DNA of 64,000 nucleotides from Salvator merianae (GCA_003586115.2 QVOM02000042.1:71236101-71300100); one strand, 5' to 3'. Positions 10,910 through 25,272 are shown, numbered from the stretch's first letter. Translations and numbers: made by a program. The notes: generated from the letters alone by a model not told the origin.

Positions 10910-13900
10910 ACACAATCTCTTGCAAAACAGATCTAAAAGCTGTGTGGATGTTGGATGTAGTTAAGGATAAGCCTTGACAATCAGTCCGTCCCTAAAATCA
11001 ATGGAAGCTATGCAGGTGTTTGGACAGCCTTTCAGGAGTTGTGTTGTCCACAGCTTCCATTCATTTCAATGGAGCTTGTACAGGAGCAGTTCCTGGAAGC
11101 ACTCTGCTCACCAAAGACCTTTTTAATACAGGTTCTACTTTTAACAAAGCACCTTGAGTCAGCCAAAAGATTATGTCTCTCAGTTTTATATTTTCACCAA
11201 AGCTAAGAAATAAAATGTTTTAAGAAAATTTAAATAGTTTTTGCCTTGGTTGAGGTATTTCAAGAAGGAGAGAAATCTTTCAAAATCTAACATGGTGTAC
11301 GCAATCAAGGAAATCCACTGCGCAGTTTCTGTATTTCTTTGTCTATGAAAGATAAAGAGCAGAGGGACCCATCTGTCAGCCGAAGAATAGAGCTCATTTT
11401 CACTGCAGATGTTAATATGCTGTCAAGATGCACATGAAAGAGAGATATATGGAAACAATATTGGCATATTTGTCCAATGACAAAGGCAGCAGTAGCAACT
11501 GTTTCATGTGGTTATAACCGGGATTGTTCATATTCCATTGTAACAACACCTCCATCCTTGACCAAGGTTACCAGGATTTTGTATCAACAAAAATCCTGAA
11601 AACTGCACAACCAGAAAAAGCAATGCAAATATGACAAGGTCTTTAACATTTGTTTCCTATAATCAATTTTAAAATCTGAGTTTGAAATAGTATGTGCAAG
11701 GGACAGAAGTAATCTAATATTCAGTGGGGTGGCCAAGGACCTCCCCGCACATACACAAGGCATTGAAACAGCCAGAGTTCAAATGTTACACAGGCCATAT
11801 TTGCTATTTGAGTTCCAATTCAATTTTATTGCAGCCTGAACCACGAATAGACTTCCACAGATCTACGAAGAAGCAGTCCCTGCTCCTGCCTGTTACTTCT
11901 GAAAAAGAGCACAGTTTCAAAAGCAAGCTATAGTAGAGTATAACTAGAGTACAGCCACAGTACAGGATTCAGAGGGAGGAGGGAGTTAAAATTCCATTGA
12001 CCTAGCACAAATGACTTTCCATTATCCTAGACAGCTCTTTGGATTCCAGCCACCTGAAGCGTTTCAAGTTTCCAAACTTTTATCTCCTTAAAGATATTTA
12101 CCCAAGCCTAAGCATGTCCACACAGGGTACAATTCCCAAACTCTTAATGAGAATAATCACAATTAAAGAAAAGAAATGGAATCACATGAATGCTAACGGA
12201 TTATCACAAGATACTATTCAGAACAGATCTCAGGCTCAGCACAGGAATAGTGGAGGTGGAAGACAATATTGTCATGACAGAAGAAAGTAGTTATGGAACC
12301 CATCAAAGACATATTTGTGGAAACTTGCTGGATTTGCTTTCCTCATGCACTTGAGCAAAGTTCTCCTAATAGAATTCTGAAGGTCTTCATACTGATAATC
12401 TCTCTGTGCTGGAGAGATTAGTCTACCAGAAATAAACTTTTGAAAGAGCAGTGTGATTCAAGAGCCAACTAATTATAGATCTCACAGAACCTTCAAGAAT
12501 TACATCCTAAACTACCATAAACAATTATATAGAGTATTTTGCTCATTCTGCTACATTTTGGTTTAATAACATGAAATACCAGTGTCCACTATTGAAAAAG
12601 CTTTTAATCCTACAACTAGATTGTGTTTTCTTTTCCCCTTTCATCCATTTGAGGGAATTCTCACTTAAATGACCAAACACTTAAAAAACTGCATTCCTTT
12701 AGAACACTGTCATATTTACTTTAGTACGAAATGCTGTCAAATTTCAATTCTTCTTACTCCCCAACCCCCAGCAAATGATTTGGAGCCTGTACTTAGAAAA
12801 ACACTGGAGTCCAAATGTCTTCCGCAGGAAAAACAATACAATTTTTCATGGCAGCAAGGTGTATTAAACAAAAAGTTCAAAATTCTTATTTCTGAGAGAA
12901 CTATGCCTAGCATTATCCATCATTACAGAAATATATGTAATTCTAAACTGTAAATGGCAAGGGAAGGATTGGTAGAAATCTGCTGACTTGCAGTTAATTA
13001 GCATTATACCTCTGCTCAACCTTTCATTGAACTTTCTCGTTACACACGTAAAAGCAGTCCATCTTCTTCCATTTTGGCTCCCTTTAATCTGTTATGGGTG
13101 CACTTTTGCACAAAACAGATGCATACTTAATGTTGATAGAATTATTCAAACTTTTAACATATTTATAATAGAAATGAGAATTAGCCCTCTATAGTCCGGC
13201 AAAGTTGAGGAAGAAAAAAATGCTGGAGAGATGTGATTATCAGAGTGGAAGAGTAGCGGGAGGTATGGAGGGCTACATTCACACTAGGGGAAAACAAACA
13301 AACAAACAACTCAATACTTCCTTGGAGATGGTTGCACGTGGTCCTCATGTTCTCATCCCACCTCTAATTTAATTTTTCTAGACTAGAATGTTTATGAGAG
13401 GGGAGAGGGACAGAGTAGCATGTGAATGATGATCCCACCCACCACCCACTTCTAAGCCATCTCTAAGCTGCCCCAGAGAGCCTTTTTTAAAAAAAACTTT
13501 ACATGAACACAATGTTAGTCTTAGCCTAACAGAAGAAGGCTTAGTGTACAGAGGTCATCTCATCTGCCTCAGACTGGTCCGAAGTGGCAGGAAGTAGGCA
13601 GATGCAGAGTCAATTAAAGCAGCTTATGAACCCTGAAGAAAATATTAAGCTACAATTTGTGGTTTCACAGAACTAGTCTGCAGTTTCCTACTGCATAAAT
13701 AAGTTCACGCTTGAATGTCTTGCTATTAAAAAAACAAACATACAGAAATTGGTGGATGCAGGGAATTAATCTATGTTCACACCCATGCCCAACACAAACC
13801 AGATGTCACCACCAGTGGGTTGCCACATGTAGTAACAGTGTTAATCTAACCATTTGCACTATGCAAATCTAACTGATATGTACAAATCAGAGGCCACAGC

Positions 13901-14680
13901 AAAGTTAAGAGGTGATTTTCTGCTAATGGTCAGTTTGCAAACTGTCAGTCTTTAAATGGAAACTCTTAACCACGCTATTAGAGAAGAAAATATTTTAGCA
14001 ACTGTAGTGGACATATATAAAACATCAGAAAAATTCTCAGCATCTTTCTCAGTATAAGGGTACACAAACAAAAAATAAGGTTATTTAGTGAAGCATGCTG
14101 TATATTTGAATTTTCATTACATGAGCCATTAGTGTCAGTTTATACATAGGCTGTATACTGAGCTTTATTCACATAGCACAGTACCAAAAAGGACAGATTG
14201 TACAACTGGAGATCTTCTCATGTAGAGCTTATGGACAAAATCCTAGATTAAACATACATGATTACAGACATGGTGGGGGATGGTATACGACACAGTGTCT
14301 TTCTCATGGAATTCACCTCATGGAAAACCTATTTACTTTTGTGCCCAACAATCCATAGAGCTACACAGGGGCAAAAATATAAAGATGTCTGGGATAATGA
14401 CTAGAAAACCTCAAGAACTATGCTACCATAACGCAAGCAATAAGAATTCAATCTTCCATTCAGAAAGTTTTGGGTCCAATCACTGACATCTGATTAAGTG
14501 AATCAGGTGGGAGGTGCTAAGAGATATGTCTGAAACTCTGGAGAAAGAGTTCTAACCAGAGCAGATGATACCCTGACACATAATCTGATCTGGCTTTGAG
14601 TCAGCTTCATGTACTGTATTGTCCTAACAGAAGCTTATGGATCAGCACCATAGGGTCAGGGAGGAAGGGCAACAGATTAA
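10910..14680. other. Non-coding stretch, nothing recognised
   Basis: AT-rich sequence with only short open frames (up to 94 codons) lacking family similarity. A short AAAC run is present near 13,294-13,309. No repeat family was recognised. Confidence 0.5.
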
Positions 14681-14692
14681 AAACATAAAAAT

Positions 14693-14850
14693 GCCCTGCT
14701 GAATTGGAAGAGCAGCCATCTAGTCCAGCAGCTTGTTTTCAGTGGCTCACCAGCTGCATATGGATGTCCACAAATAAGGCACAAGTACTGTACAAACCTT
14801 GCTTTGCTCACAGTATTTCAGCAGCTAGATTTTAGAGACACGCTACGTCA
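14693..14850 (-). repeat. LINE/SINE 3'-end remnant ('catctagtccagca' type)
   Basis: The phrase 'ccatctagtccagcagcttg' is the reverse of 'ggatgctggactagatgg', the hallmark of an abundant reptile LINE-derived 3' end also seen at 38930-39330. Decayed. Confidence 0.5.
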
Positions 14851-15664
14851 GAGGAAGTTATACAGCTATCAGAGCTAGAAGCCACTGACAGACCACGAAC
14901 TGATCCAAATCCTTGTTGAAGCCCCCCAAGCTAGTAGCTGAGAATGCATCCAGTAGTAGTATGACAACTTTACTTTCACCCAGGCCTTCATGCATCAGGT
15001 TCAGGCTGAGTACGTCAAATAAGGCTTTGTGTCATATCAATGCCCTGCACTTCCTGTCCCATGGCCATTTTATAAGTTGCTTTATGTCTTCCCAAGAATA
15101 TGTTAAGAACCCTCAATTAACAGTGCAGTTCTAAAACATATTTGTGAAAATCCATATAGTGGAAAGTTTCAGAATAGAACATACGGTAATATCTGCACTG
15201 CAGCAGGCAGCATGTGCCACAGATCCCATGCCTGGGTGACTGGATAAGGAATGGACAGGGAGGATTAGTGCGCATAAGCAGCCATCCACAAGACAGTCAC
15301 CTTGTTCCAGTCTAGCTTCAGAGCTGGAAAATGGAAGTTTCCCAGCTGATAGAATCACCACCCCAGGTCCTGTCCAAGGAATGCAGGCAAAGGGTAGCTG
15401 AACCATGCTCTCAGGCTTTAATCAATAACAGATTTCACAGAGTCTAGTGCAACACGGAATAAATATTAATCATTCTCACTTTGTTTCCATATTCTCATGC
15501 TATGCTCAAACCAGTTCAATCTTGAGTTCCCAAAACAAGTAGCAGTTGCTAGCAGTCCAATCAGCAGTTTATACAAAGATTAACCACAACACAATGAGAA
15601 AGCAGCATCTTTAATGAAAACAAGCAGAGATGGCTGGATGGAGAAAGGGACAAATATGGAAGCA

Positions 15665-15930
15665 CAGTGGAAACGTTGCCAGTGCTGACACCAGCCTCCA
15701 CAATTGCAGACCATGGATTTTCCTTATGGCTCCAGAAATGCCCCTGGCCATCTTCCAGACCCTGGAGAAATGTCACTAGGCTCTGGAAAAGGGCTGCACC
15801 ACTCCTGCTGCTGGAATCTTTCCATACAGTGCTGGCAGCCTGGGATGGAAGGAACACCACTTTCATCTAGTATTCAAGTACTCCAGAAAACAATCAAGAT
15901 CCAGAATAGAGGTAAGTATAGAAAGACCCT
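15665..15930. mobile_element. Probable MITE, right end only defined
   Basis: Ends GAGGTAAGTATAGAAAGACCC at about 15929, matching the shared terminus of the group. The left boundary is not clear; the start given is approximate. Confidence 0.4.
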
Positions 15931-16313
15931 GAGAAATAAATGTAATTCTGGAAGGTCTCTTTAAAAGTGCTGGCTATTGTGCTTCACATTAGAAATGAAA
16001 TAGAATAAAACACATATTCTGCACAATATTTGTAAGCCAGAAGCCAACCATGTCCACCAGTCAGCTGCTCTGAAAAAAATCCAAAAATTACCTGGCTAAA
16101 CTAAATAGTTTTTAAAATTTTACCAAACCTCCCAAAGGAACCAATGAGGCTCGGGAAACCTTTTAAAATGACAGTTTTGTGGCTGGTCTACCAACTGACC
16201 TATTACCTCATACTCTGTTTAGAAGCCCTAGGAGTCACAGAAACAACCATAGAAAAGGCTGTCTTCCAAAGAGCCAACACCACACTGCATGGCAGTGTAT
16301 TCCAAAGTTTAAC

Positions 16314-16318
<5 letters not shown>

Positions 16319-16348
<30 letters not shown>
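16319..16348. repeat. (TG)n microsatellite
   Basis: About 15 uninterrupted TG units. Confidence 0.95.
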
Positions 16349-16352
<4 letters not shown>

Positions 16353-16779
16353 CACACTAAAAAAAACCCTCCTTTTGTCTAGTTTTGTTTCAAGTCAGAA
16401 ACAAGACCATTTTTAAAGGAGTATTTCGTTTCAGGCTCAAAGCTCTTGAAACAACATCCACTGTAGGAAACTATTATTAAACAAAGAATAATTACTACTA
16501 CACATAGGATGGCATTACAGTTTTGGATTAAACAGGTGGAAGAGTGCACATTGTATTGATGCAGATAATCCATGTATCGATGACCTATGTATCAATGGAA
16601 AAGAAACTGCTATGAGATGGAGCATTACCAAGGGGTAGGAATGGGATGGGATGGGAAGGAAAATTATTATAATTGTGGTAAACAGGAATGTATTTCTAAG
16701 CTTGGTTTGTTTTTGGTTTGTTTGTTTTTTTGGGGGTGTTGTTGTTGAATTAGAATTAGAATTAAAATCGTAAAAAAGC

Positions 16780-18000
16780 ACTTGACATATTCTGAATTGA
16801 AAATGTTTCAGTTTGCAATGTTTTGCACATCTCTATAGTTTTTTATACAGCTTCATACATCTTAAAATTCTGTCTGTCCCTTATTTCACCCAGCAGTTGA
16901 CATTATCTAGTGACTGTCCAAACCCATCCTGAAATCATGCTAATTACTCTTTTAATTATATGCACTCTAGTGGATTTCACAGCGCCACAGTGTATCGCAC
17001 TGGAACATTATTTGTTTTAATGTGCTCATTGCACAATGCTACTTCTGTAGGTTTTGAACTACACTTAAGTACAATTGTGACACTTTAAAATTCATTACAG
17101 CATGCTTTTATAGAACAAGGGAATTAATGACTTAATTGGCCTGTTCACTTTTCTGTTTGCAAGATTTGTATCATGCGAAAATCTCTTGGACATTAAAAAT
17201 ATGAATGAATCTAGACTCCAAAAACATCTAGGGCATAATTTTATATTTCAAGTTTAAATACCAGTTTCATACATATGCTCATTTTTGGAAGAAGGGGACA
17301 AGTAAAAACAATATAATGCAATACTACCTTTAAAATCAAAATCAGTTGAAGGAAATTGGAATGGAAGTCCAGGGCAACATGTTATATTTTGTATGTTTTG
17401 TAGGTATGTTTTGAGGACAAAGAAATGGGTCTCTCAGACTTCATATTTTACTTACTTAAATCTACAACACTTTATGTAATTTACACAGAAGTCAATTATA
17501 TGAAAAAAATAATGTATTTTGTTTGCAAATATTACTCACAACTTTTTTTAATATATCACATACAGACATATTGCTATTTGGAGTTTTGGCATTTTGATTT
17601 CATCCTGTTATAGTCACTTTTCAACAAATCTTTCACTGTATCTTGTCGTCTTCCTTACAGCTGTATCCATGATTAGCAACAAGGGACTATATCTTTTCAA
17701 TAATACAGGATTATCTTTATCTGTAGATGTCCCCGATAAGACATTCTAATTTCTGAATATAGAATCACTTGCAGAACAGTTCTCATAACTATCTTCTTCA
17801 GACAGACTTCTATCATTCTGCTTGGTATGGAATTAGGATCACTGGCCTGTTATCTATGTGATGATTAATTACAGCAATTTTCAGGTTAACTATACTAATG
17901 CTAATGAACCACTGTATTACCACTAGGTTACAGAAAATAGTTAGGCACCTTTGTACAGAATATTCTTCAAATGTGTTAAACAGCACAGTGTGGCTTTAGC
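16780..18000. other. Repeat-free AT-rich stretch, candidate conserved non-coding DNA
   Basis: No recognised repeat or coding frame over 1.2 kb in an otherwise repeat-dense region. It has TAATTA-type homeodomain-like sites, for example near 16,940 and 17,125. Conservation is only suspected; it cannot be judged from one sequence. Confidence 0.25.
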
Positions 18001-20400
18001 AGCCTATTACTGTAAATGCTGTGTAGCCTCCTTGGCAGTGTGCCATACACCAAGTACACAATGTGAGATAATGCTCCTCTGATGTACTACAACACTGCCT
18101 CATATCATTTGCTAAAGTTTTACTTCCTGTTGGCTATACCAGCAGTAGTTGGAACTGGCAGTACAATGGGATGGGCAGCAAGGGAGCCTGGTAGAAAAGA
18201 AGGAAAGGCTGTTATACCTTTAACACTGATGCAGAAAAGGAATTTCAGCAAGTGATACTTGCATGAGAAGCTATACCGGTTCAAACTACTGAGTTTGTGC
18301 AGCCATAAAGATACTCCCATCCTAGATGGGGGAAAAAGGTAGGAATTCAGATATTATACTATAGTTTAGGCAAGTCAGGGTATACACAGGGGTCTTCATC
18401 TTCCACTCCAGAAATACCATGAAATACTGTTTGCTAAGGCAACTTCCGCACTTAGACCGAACACCAAATTTGGGCCAGGAATGGAACAGGGCACGGCAGA
18501 ACACACTAGCGGCTGCCCACATTACTATGGCCCTGTCCCAACCTATGATTAGAGTGGGGGGATGTTCATACCCTTGATCTGATGTTGCAGGCCAAGGGGT
18601 TTCATCAGCAACCTGGAAATGGTCCCAGTAGTGGGCCACTTATAGAACCCAGCAAAATGTTGCTGAGCTCCATGCTACTCTACTGCTGTTCTAGCTACTG
18701 ACACTTGTCCGCATGGTGAAGGCTGAAGGAGGGCACAACCCAGGCGTATGAGGGATACCACTTTAAATTGGAGTGCTCCCAATCACAGTGTTCATGCTTA
18801 GAATTGCTCCACCCACTGGGATCATGCAGTATGTTCCCTAGGAGATTGTAACTCCCAGGGACTGTTCTAGAAAGCAGACCCCACAGTCTGAGGAAGCAGC
18901 TGGTACAGTCCAAATGGACCATGCAGAAGCTGTCTAAGTTACTTGTGGAATTCAAAGTGGATCTGTTTCTAAATCTCATATCCTGTATCGAACTGATCCC
19001 TTCTAGGAATTTAAGTACAGTATTAAAAGTTCATCCTTCGCTATGAGCAATATCATACAAAGATGTATCTAGTGTTCCTGTATCATCTAACTCATTTGCA
19101 GTTGTCATCTGTACTTTCCTACACTGTGAAGGCTGAATGGTCAACTGCACTCTTAAATGTAGTTTCTCATATTTGAAACACTATACTTATTACTTGTTTC
19201 TTTGGGTGACCAACAAGACAAACAAATGACTACAAGACAAACAAATGACTATAAAACTGCCTATGTTTTATAATATTTTCTTCTTTTTATTGTCCATGGA
19301 AAAAGTATCTTTCTCTAGATAGAGGGCCTGTTATAGGGCCAGAGGGAGGAAGGGGACTCAAAGTATGGTTCAGTATTATGATTATGATTTGCTATTCAAG
19401 GAAGTAATATTATGTGGAGCCTCCAGCTTACAAACAGGCATTGTTGCAAAAAGTTCATTTGCAAGTTAAAAGTCCATAACTTGAAATGCATAAAGTTCTC
19501 AGGAGGGATGTATAGACTGACCTTTATCAGTGAAATGGTTAAGGAGCTTCATAAGTGCACTGCAGCTTATAACTTGGAAAGTGACTGTAATCAGCTGATG
19601 CATTATTCCAGAGTCAAAATTATTTCAGTATTTTTCATTGCCCTTTATATTCCATTTACTGGCCAACTGATTCCAGTAGACAATGCTGCAGTATCAGTTT
19701 AAAGTCCATTAAATCATAGACTTGTCCAAGTTTAGTTAACAGCATGACCTGAGGGTATGAATTGTGAGCGCATAAAAAACAAAACAAAACTATGATAGAC
19801 AACACCAAAGGCTTTGCACAGTGATTAACTACACAAACTGGGAAAGTCTACAAGTAAAGGAACAAATCAACTTTCCATTTTTTACCAGCAAGAAATATTA
19901 ATTGGCTTGCCTAAAATTCTTGATGACTTATAAAGTGTGATGGTGATAAACCAGTTAAACAGAGGGTATTTATATAACCTCTGCCCCCCAGTATGAAACG
20001 GCAATGCCATGATTGCATGAAATTATTTAAACACACCTAAGAAACCAAATCAGTGATTGGTGGCTGGAACATCACCAATCAGACTGCATGTTTTGGAAAG
20101 CAGATTATCCATTTCTACAATTGAACAAAACATAGGAAAAAACAAGTAAAAGGCACCTCCCACCTCCCAAGCTGATTGGACTTCAATAACATAACAACAA
20201 AAACTGATGACTGACTCTTCTAATCCCCATCCTTCTGCTATGAGGTGTAAAAAAAGGCCAGCTAGAGAATAGAAAATCAACTCTGGCTTCAATGATTTCT
20301 AGCAGACCCAATGATGCCTAGCAGACGTATGTTATAGGTTTTTTTAAAATAAGAAATTCTGCCACAATAAACCTATAAGAGGTCAAAAATCCTTTCCTGT
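18000..20400. other. Non-coding stretch, nothing recognised
   Basis: No gene supported. The part at 18,430-18,960 is more GC-rich and may be an old transposon, but no ends were found. Confidence 0.4.
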
Positions 20401-20401
20401 A

Positions 20402-20608
20402 TTTGTTGTTGTTGCTTGGTACCACCAAATCAAGACTGGCTCCTGGTTGACTGCACGGGCACCTCCATGGCCCACTCTACGCAGTTTTCTTGGCAGAGAT
20501 ATAGAAGTGGTTTGCCATTGCCTACTTCTGACGACAGGCTGGGGATTGAACTGGCAGCTATCTGCTTTCCAGGCAGTCTGCTCTACAACTGAGCTACAGC
20601 CACTCCCT
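20402..20608 (-). mobile_element. Sauria-type SINE (tRNA head, Bov-B-like tail)
   Basis: Read on the minus strand it begins with a tRNA-like head (GTAGCTCAGTTGTAGAGC and a B-box-like GTTCAATCCCC region). It runs through 'ggcaatggcaaaccacttc' and ends in CAACAACAACAA. This architecture is that of the squamate Sauria SINE, transcribed by RNA polymerase III and mobilised by Bov-B LINEs. It is in the same orientation as ZNF462. Confidence 0.8.
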
Positions 20609-21591
20609 CCTGAATTTGTTACAGCACAGCTGTATTAGCAGTATTGGCTAATTCTGCTTGGCTAGGTGGCAGAGATGAAGCTGGGCAGGGACTCCTGCAC
20701 TGTTAATATTGACATGGTAGCTCATTACAGGCAGCGGTTGCCAGAAATCTCTCTTCTTTGCCACTGTTAAGGGTGCAGGAGCCCTACCTTTCCAGCTCCC
20801 CACTACATGCCTGGTATCTTATTGGTATCATGCAGGTAATCCTCTCAAGAAAAACAGGTTGCTATGCTGGTACCAGTCTGACTTTTTTGAGACCTACTGC
20901 ATTTCTTAATTCTCTTCCTGCTCTGGCCAAACAGTAGAGGTTTCTTTTATAGAGAGAATCACTGTAGTTATCAATTACTGCAGGAAAAAACCTACAAGTT
21001 CCCCAAACAGGACAACTAGAACCATTGCACAGTGTCACATCACTCAAAATGTGAGGCAGCCAAGAAGAAAGACCAAAAAGATCTGTCAAAAAGCTATTTC
21101 TAAAGCAAAACAAACACCAACCTCACTAACACACTTTAGACTTTTGTTTTTTGTTGCTGGCATCAGCATGGAGAGCAGAAGCTCCAATGAATTCTGTTCC
21201 AAGCCTCTCAAGGTTCAAAAAGTTCTGGCTGCCCCATCTCAGGAGCCAAATGAAGCAATATATGAGCCCTTCGTGAGGAAACTCAGCCACAAGGAAGTCT
21301 ACTGCATACAAATGGACTTACCCATTCCGTATGTTTGGATTGCTGCAGGGAGAGAATACAGCACTTCAACGCGTTCATAAAATGTTGCCTAAAGAAGTGC
21401 CATTTAAGGACAGTACTGTCGAATGTAATCCAGGTCAGGGTTCCTTTATCTTGAATAATTGGGATGAAGAGGAAATTTCAGCAGGCATTACCTGCTGAAA
21501 ATTCCTCTTTCACCCATTTAATAAAGGCACAAGAACTCTAATGTGAATTCTGTATAGTGATCCTAGTTAAAGAGGACAATCGCTTCTCTAA

Positions 21592-21755
21592 GGCCCTTTC
21601 TGCACCGGGCTTTATTCTCAATTACATCCCAGAATAGGGACCTGCCATCCGCACACTACTTCAGACCAAGACGTACCACAGCCTGAACCAGAATGCAAAT
21701 GACAGAACCCTATTCTGGGATATAATTTGGAATAAGGTCCAGTGCAGAAAGGGCC
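21592..21755. mobile_element. Palindromic 164-bp MITE
   Basis: Ends GGCCCTTTCTGCAC and GTGCAGAAAGGGCC are perfect inverted repeats, flanked by TAA on both sides (21589-21591 and 21756-21758). The inner arms (CCCAGAATAGGG near the left, CCCTATTCTGGG near the right) are also inverted, so the whole element can fold back. Confidence 0.85.
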
Positions 21756-22786
21756 TAAATTTAAGGATCACTTTGATTAGCAATATCTCCTAGTTTTGAA
21801 AGCTGTTCCCACTCATAGTTATTGAGCAATCTGTGTATTCTGGAATATTTAGTTCATTTTATTATTAATGCTTGACTGATTATGATCACCAACAAAACAG
21901 AGTAACTATCCAGAAGCTAGATTCCTGCAGCAAGGAAATAAAGTTTAACTTCTTATGTCAGAAAAATACCGGAAAAAGTCACAGTAACAGAAAAACATGT
22001 GGTCCCTTCAGCTGAACTTTCTTAGCCTAAATCAGTAAAAGAAAACCATCTTTCTCCTCTGTTACAGAAAACTGGTTACACTCTCTGTGGTTTGGTCTTG
22101 TGATGGTGAGAAATGCGACATACTAGAGTGACTAACACCAGCAACCTCAGTTCTTTCTAGCACTTTATTGAACTAGGCTAGTGACACATAATGATTAAGT
22201 GATGTAGCAGTGAACAGGAAATCCACTGTTCAAAGCCCATCTCTACCATACACAGCCACAGAAAATCCCTTTTCTTGGCCTCAGCACATCTTCCTTGCAT
22301 AGTCAGTGCAGGGAAAATGATGCTGACCTTAGAAAGTACAACTAATACATTTGGAAAACATTATATATGCAGTGGGTATTCTATTTCATCGTTCTCAGTT
22401 ATGGTCAAAGCCAGTGGAGCAGGAAAGCCCTACCATTCCCACTCACCCCAAAGCCTACAGTATGAAGTTACAGGCATTAAGAAGAAAAACGTTCTCACTC
22501 TTTCAATACATATAAACAGAAATAATTTGATCAATGAGAAACCAAACTTGGAAGAAAGTATGCTTTCTTTAAAGTTTGGTAATCCTGGTAACCCATCCAT
22601 TTTCTTAAAATAATTATACAATGCTTCACACAGAAAATATTCAACCAGGATCTTTTGATAGTGATTCTGTTGATCATAAAGGAATACTTATCAACACACT
22701 GAAGAACTGCCATTATCAACAGTAGAACTTTTGATAGGCAATATTTGTTCATCTCTCCTGGGAGGAGTGGAATAAAAACACTCATA

Positions 22787-22965
22787 TACTCTTTCTGCAC
22801 TGGTCTTTATTCTGGATTATATCCCAGAATAGGGGCCTGCCATTTGCATGCTAGTGCAGACAACAACAAATTGTGGAGAGCGCCTGTTGTAGCCTGCACT
22901 AGCAGGTGATGGCAGTCCCCTATTACAGGGTATAATCCAGAATAAGGCCCAGTTCAGAAAGGGCC
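22787..22965. mobile_element. Palindromic MITE, sibling of 21592-21755
   Basis: Same inner arms (CCCAGAATAGGG and the matching right arm) and ends CTCTTTCTGCACTGG and CAGAAAGGGCC. Flanked by ATA on both sides (22784-22786 and 22966-22968). Confidence 0.8.
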
Positions 22966-23099
22966 ATAGATACGGCCTTGACTCTAAATGAAGAAGGCAA
23001 ATGCCTATACTTCTTAAAACTTATTTTCCTTATATCTCACATGCTTGCTATTGCTGATTTTTGATATACTGGCCATATATGCAAGAGTACTAGTAAATG

Positions 23100-23400
23100 T
23101 TTGCCAAAGACAAGGCCCAGTGGATTTTGATATCATTGATTATGGAATCCTCCTGGGATTGGGAACTGGAGGTACTGCACGGTAGTCATTCTGCTCCTTT
23201 CACTAATGTTTGTACCACAAAGTAGTTGTGGGAGGTTTTGGTTTGCTATTTTTCACTATCTATGTGAAACTGTTGGGAGTGGTCATCAGTAAATCTCAAG
23301 GGAGCTGCAATCATATGCTGATCACACCTGTCTCTCTCTCTATTCTCTCAACTAAATCAGGAGAGACAGTCCAGATGTTTGCAGATTTGCAGTAATGATA
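23100..23400 (+). pseudogene. LINE reverse-transcriptase fragment (L2/CR1-like), decayed
   Basis: Conceptual translation in shifting frames recalls the RT core: 'DFDIIDYGILL', then 'LFFTIYVKLLGVVI', comparable to the LFNIYMKPLGEVIR motif of L2-like LINEs. Frames are broken. Family assignment is from memory of the motif. Confidence 0.55.
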
Positions 23401-23658
23401 TTCAGCATTTTTCATGTTTATTTCAGGATACATAGTATAAGTATACATGCTAGGGAGTAAGTAACAGTATATCACAAAAAGAATTGGATCTTTTTGGCTA
23501 TATACTTAATTGCACTTATCCTCTCAATCTGATACCATGTGGCACAATTTTCATTTTCCCTTTGATCTCCGAAAGTTCCATTTCCACCTCTACATCCCTG
23601 CATGGCTTGTCCTTAGGAGATATCTGCCACTGTCAATGAGCATTCTTGTAGTATCACT

Positions 23659-23990
23659 GGCCCTTTCCACAATGGGCAGTAGACCAGACCAAAGTCTGAG
23701 ATAGGCCTCTGCCATCCTCATGCTTGCAAGGACCTCCCCCCTTAGTATGGTGCAATATTCCATTTCTCCAGTAAGCCTTTTAAAAGTAATCCACACACCT
23801 GGTGTGCCATGCCCAGTCCCTTTTTGGCAGCTCACCAGGAAGCAACGTTGGAAGTACACAACTCCTGGGCATGCCGCCAAAAAGGCCCCAGCTGGAAATT
23901 TCCAAAGGGCTGGGAACTTTTGCTCCTGTTCTTTGAAAGCTGGGCCCAGCCTTCACAGCCACTTCACAGGGGGTGGGTTCAGCTCACCAT
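23659..23990 (-). mobile_element. Truncated MITE copy, homologous to 32507-32960
   Basis: The reverse complement of the inner part ('ctttttggcggcatgcccaggag') matches 'ctttttggcagcatgctcaggag' in the element at 32507-32960. The left end GGCCCTTTCCAC is terminal-repeat-like. The right boundary is approximate. Confidence 0.55.
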
Positions 23991-23999
23991 CAAGATCAC

Positions 24000-25270
24000 C
24001 AAATAAGAAAAAGTACTTCACAGTTTCTGTTTACTTTTATTTTCCCTTATCTTTAATATAAATGAAAAAGTTTTAATAATTATTGATCACCCACCATTCA
24101 AACTAGTGAGGGAATGGTGCGGCTGAAACTGGAGACCTCCAATAATCTCATGAACTCACCATCTCATTCTCCATCACCACCCTTTCAGAAGTGCACTGTA
24201 GGACTCAGCAGGTTATAACTAGTATGTGGTACAAAAACTTACAGTAAATGAAAGCAAAAATCACACTGCCTTAGAAGTCTGTTGGCTACACTCTAAGCCC
24301 AGTATCATTTCAAACAGCTGAGTACATTACGAACGTGTAGCCTAGATGTGACTATAGTATGGGCCACTCTTATAAAATTTAAAGAAAATAGTTAATTTCC
24401 ATTTGACAGAAAGTTAGAGAAATGCAGCTTAATCTAATGAAGTGAAATTCTCACCTCGACTTCTGGATGGAATCTTGTTCATATGTATCTGACAGTAAAC
24501 TTATTACACCTAATAAGACATAACTTCTATTTAAATACACAAACAATTGGCTGCATTTGTGCAGTTACTTATACTTGCATTTATATTAGCATAAGCTCCA
24601 TAGAGCACAATGGTGTGTGTTTTTTTTTAAGTTAGTAAACATGGGATTGAGTTCCAAAGAAAAGATTATGATCAGCTCCAGCGCATAGGATGGTGTGGTT
24701 GGGAGGTTGGTAAATCAAGCATTTGATGTGTTGTGGGATGAAAGCCTTGTTTGTAAACATCAAAACCTAACAGGGAATAGATACACTATCTACACTTTCC
24801 CCTGCCTATGATGCTCAGTGAAAGAAAATATTCAGTGAATAATGACAAAGTCTAGATAAACTTCGCTGAACAGAAATTCCTTATTTTTCTAAATATTTCA
24901 AAACAAACTTTCTAAAAGTTGTATCCAACTCAGAGTAGATGTAATCCAGATTCTAAGTCTTGGCATTTTAAACAATAAAAGTGTAATCCCTCCACTTTTT
25001 TCTCCCTCCGAGCTATTCTTTAAAACAGATTGCTTATTTGGGGACTGATCGATGACTTTGATGTTTAATGTACTGTGGTCCAGCATTTAAGGAAATTTGT
25101 GTGATTTCGTTGTTAATCTGCTTTTGTTATTGGCTTGGCAGTCTGTTTAAAACACTTCCACACCAATATGATCAACTCCTATATCAAGGATGTACATACA
25201 AAACAAGTGGGTAAAGAAGGGTCGTACTGGCGGAGAAATACATGCATTCTTAGTATGGTATATTGAGTCA
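24000..25270. other. Non-coding stretch, nothing recognised
   Basis: AT-rich, no supportable gene, no recognised repeat. Confidence 0.45.
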
Positions 25271-25272
25271 TC

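Noticed and set aside
18430..18960. Another member of the MITE group ('ggcaacttccgcacttag')
   Set aside because: No matching right end within 700 bases.
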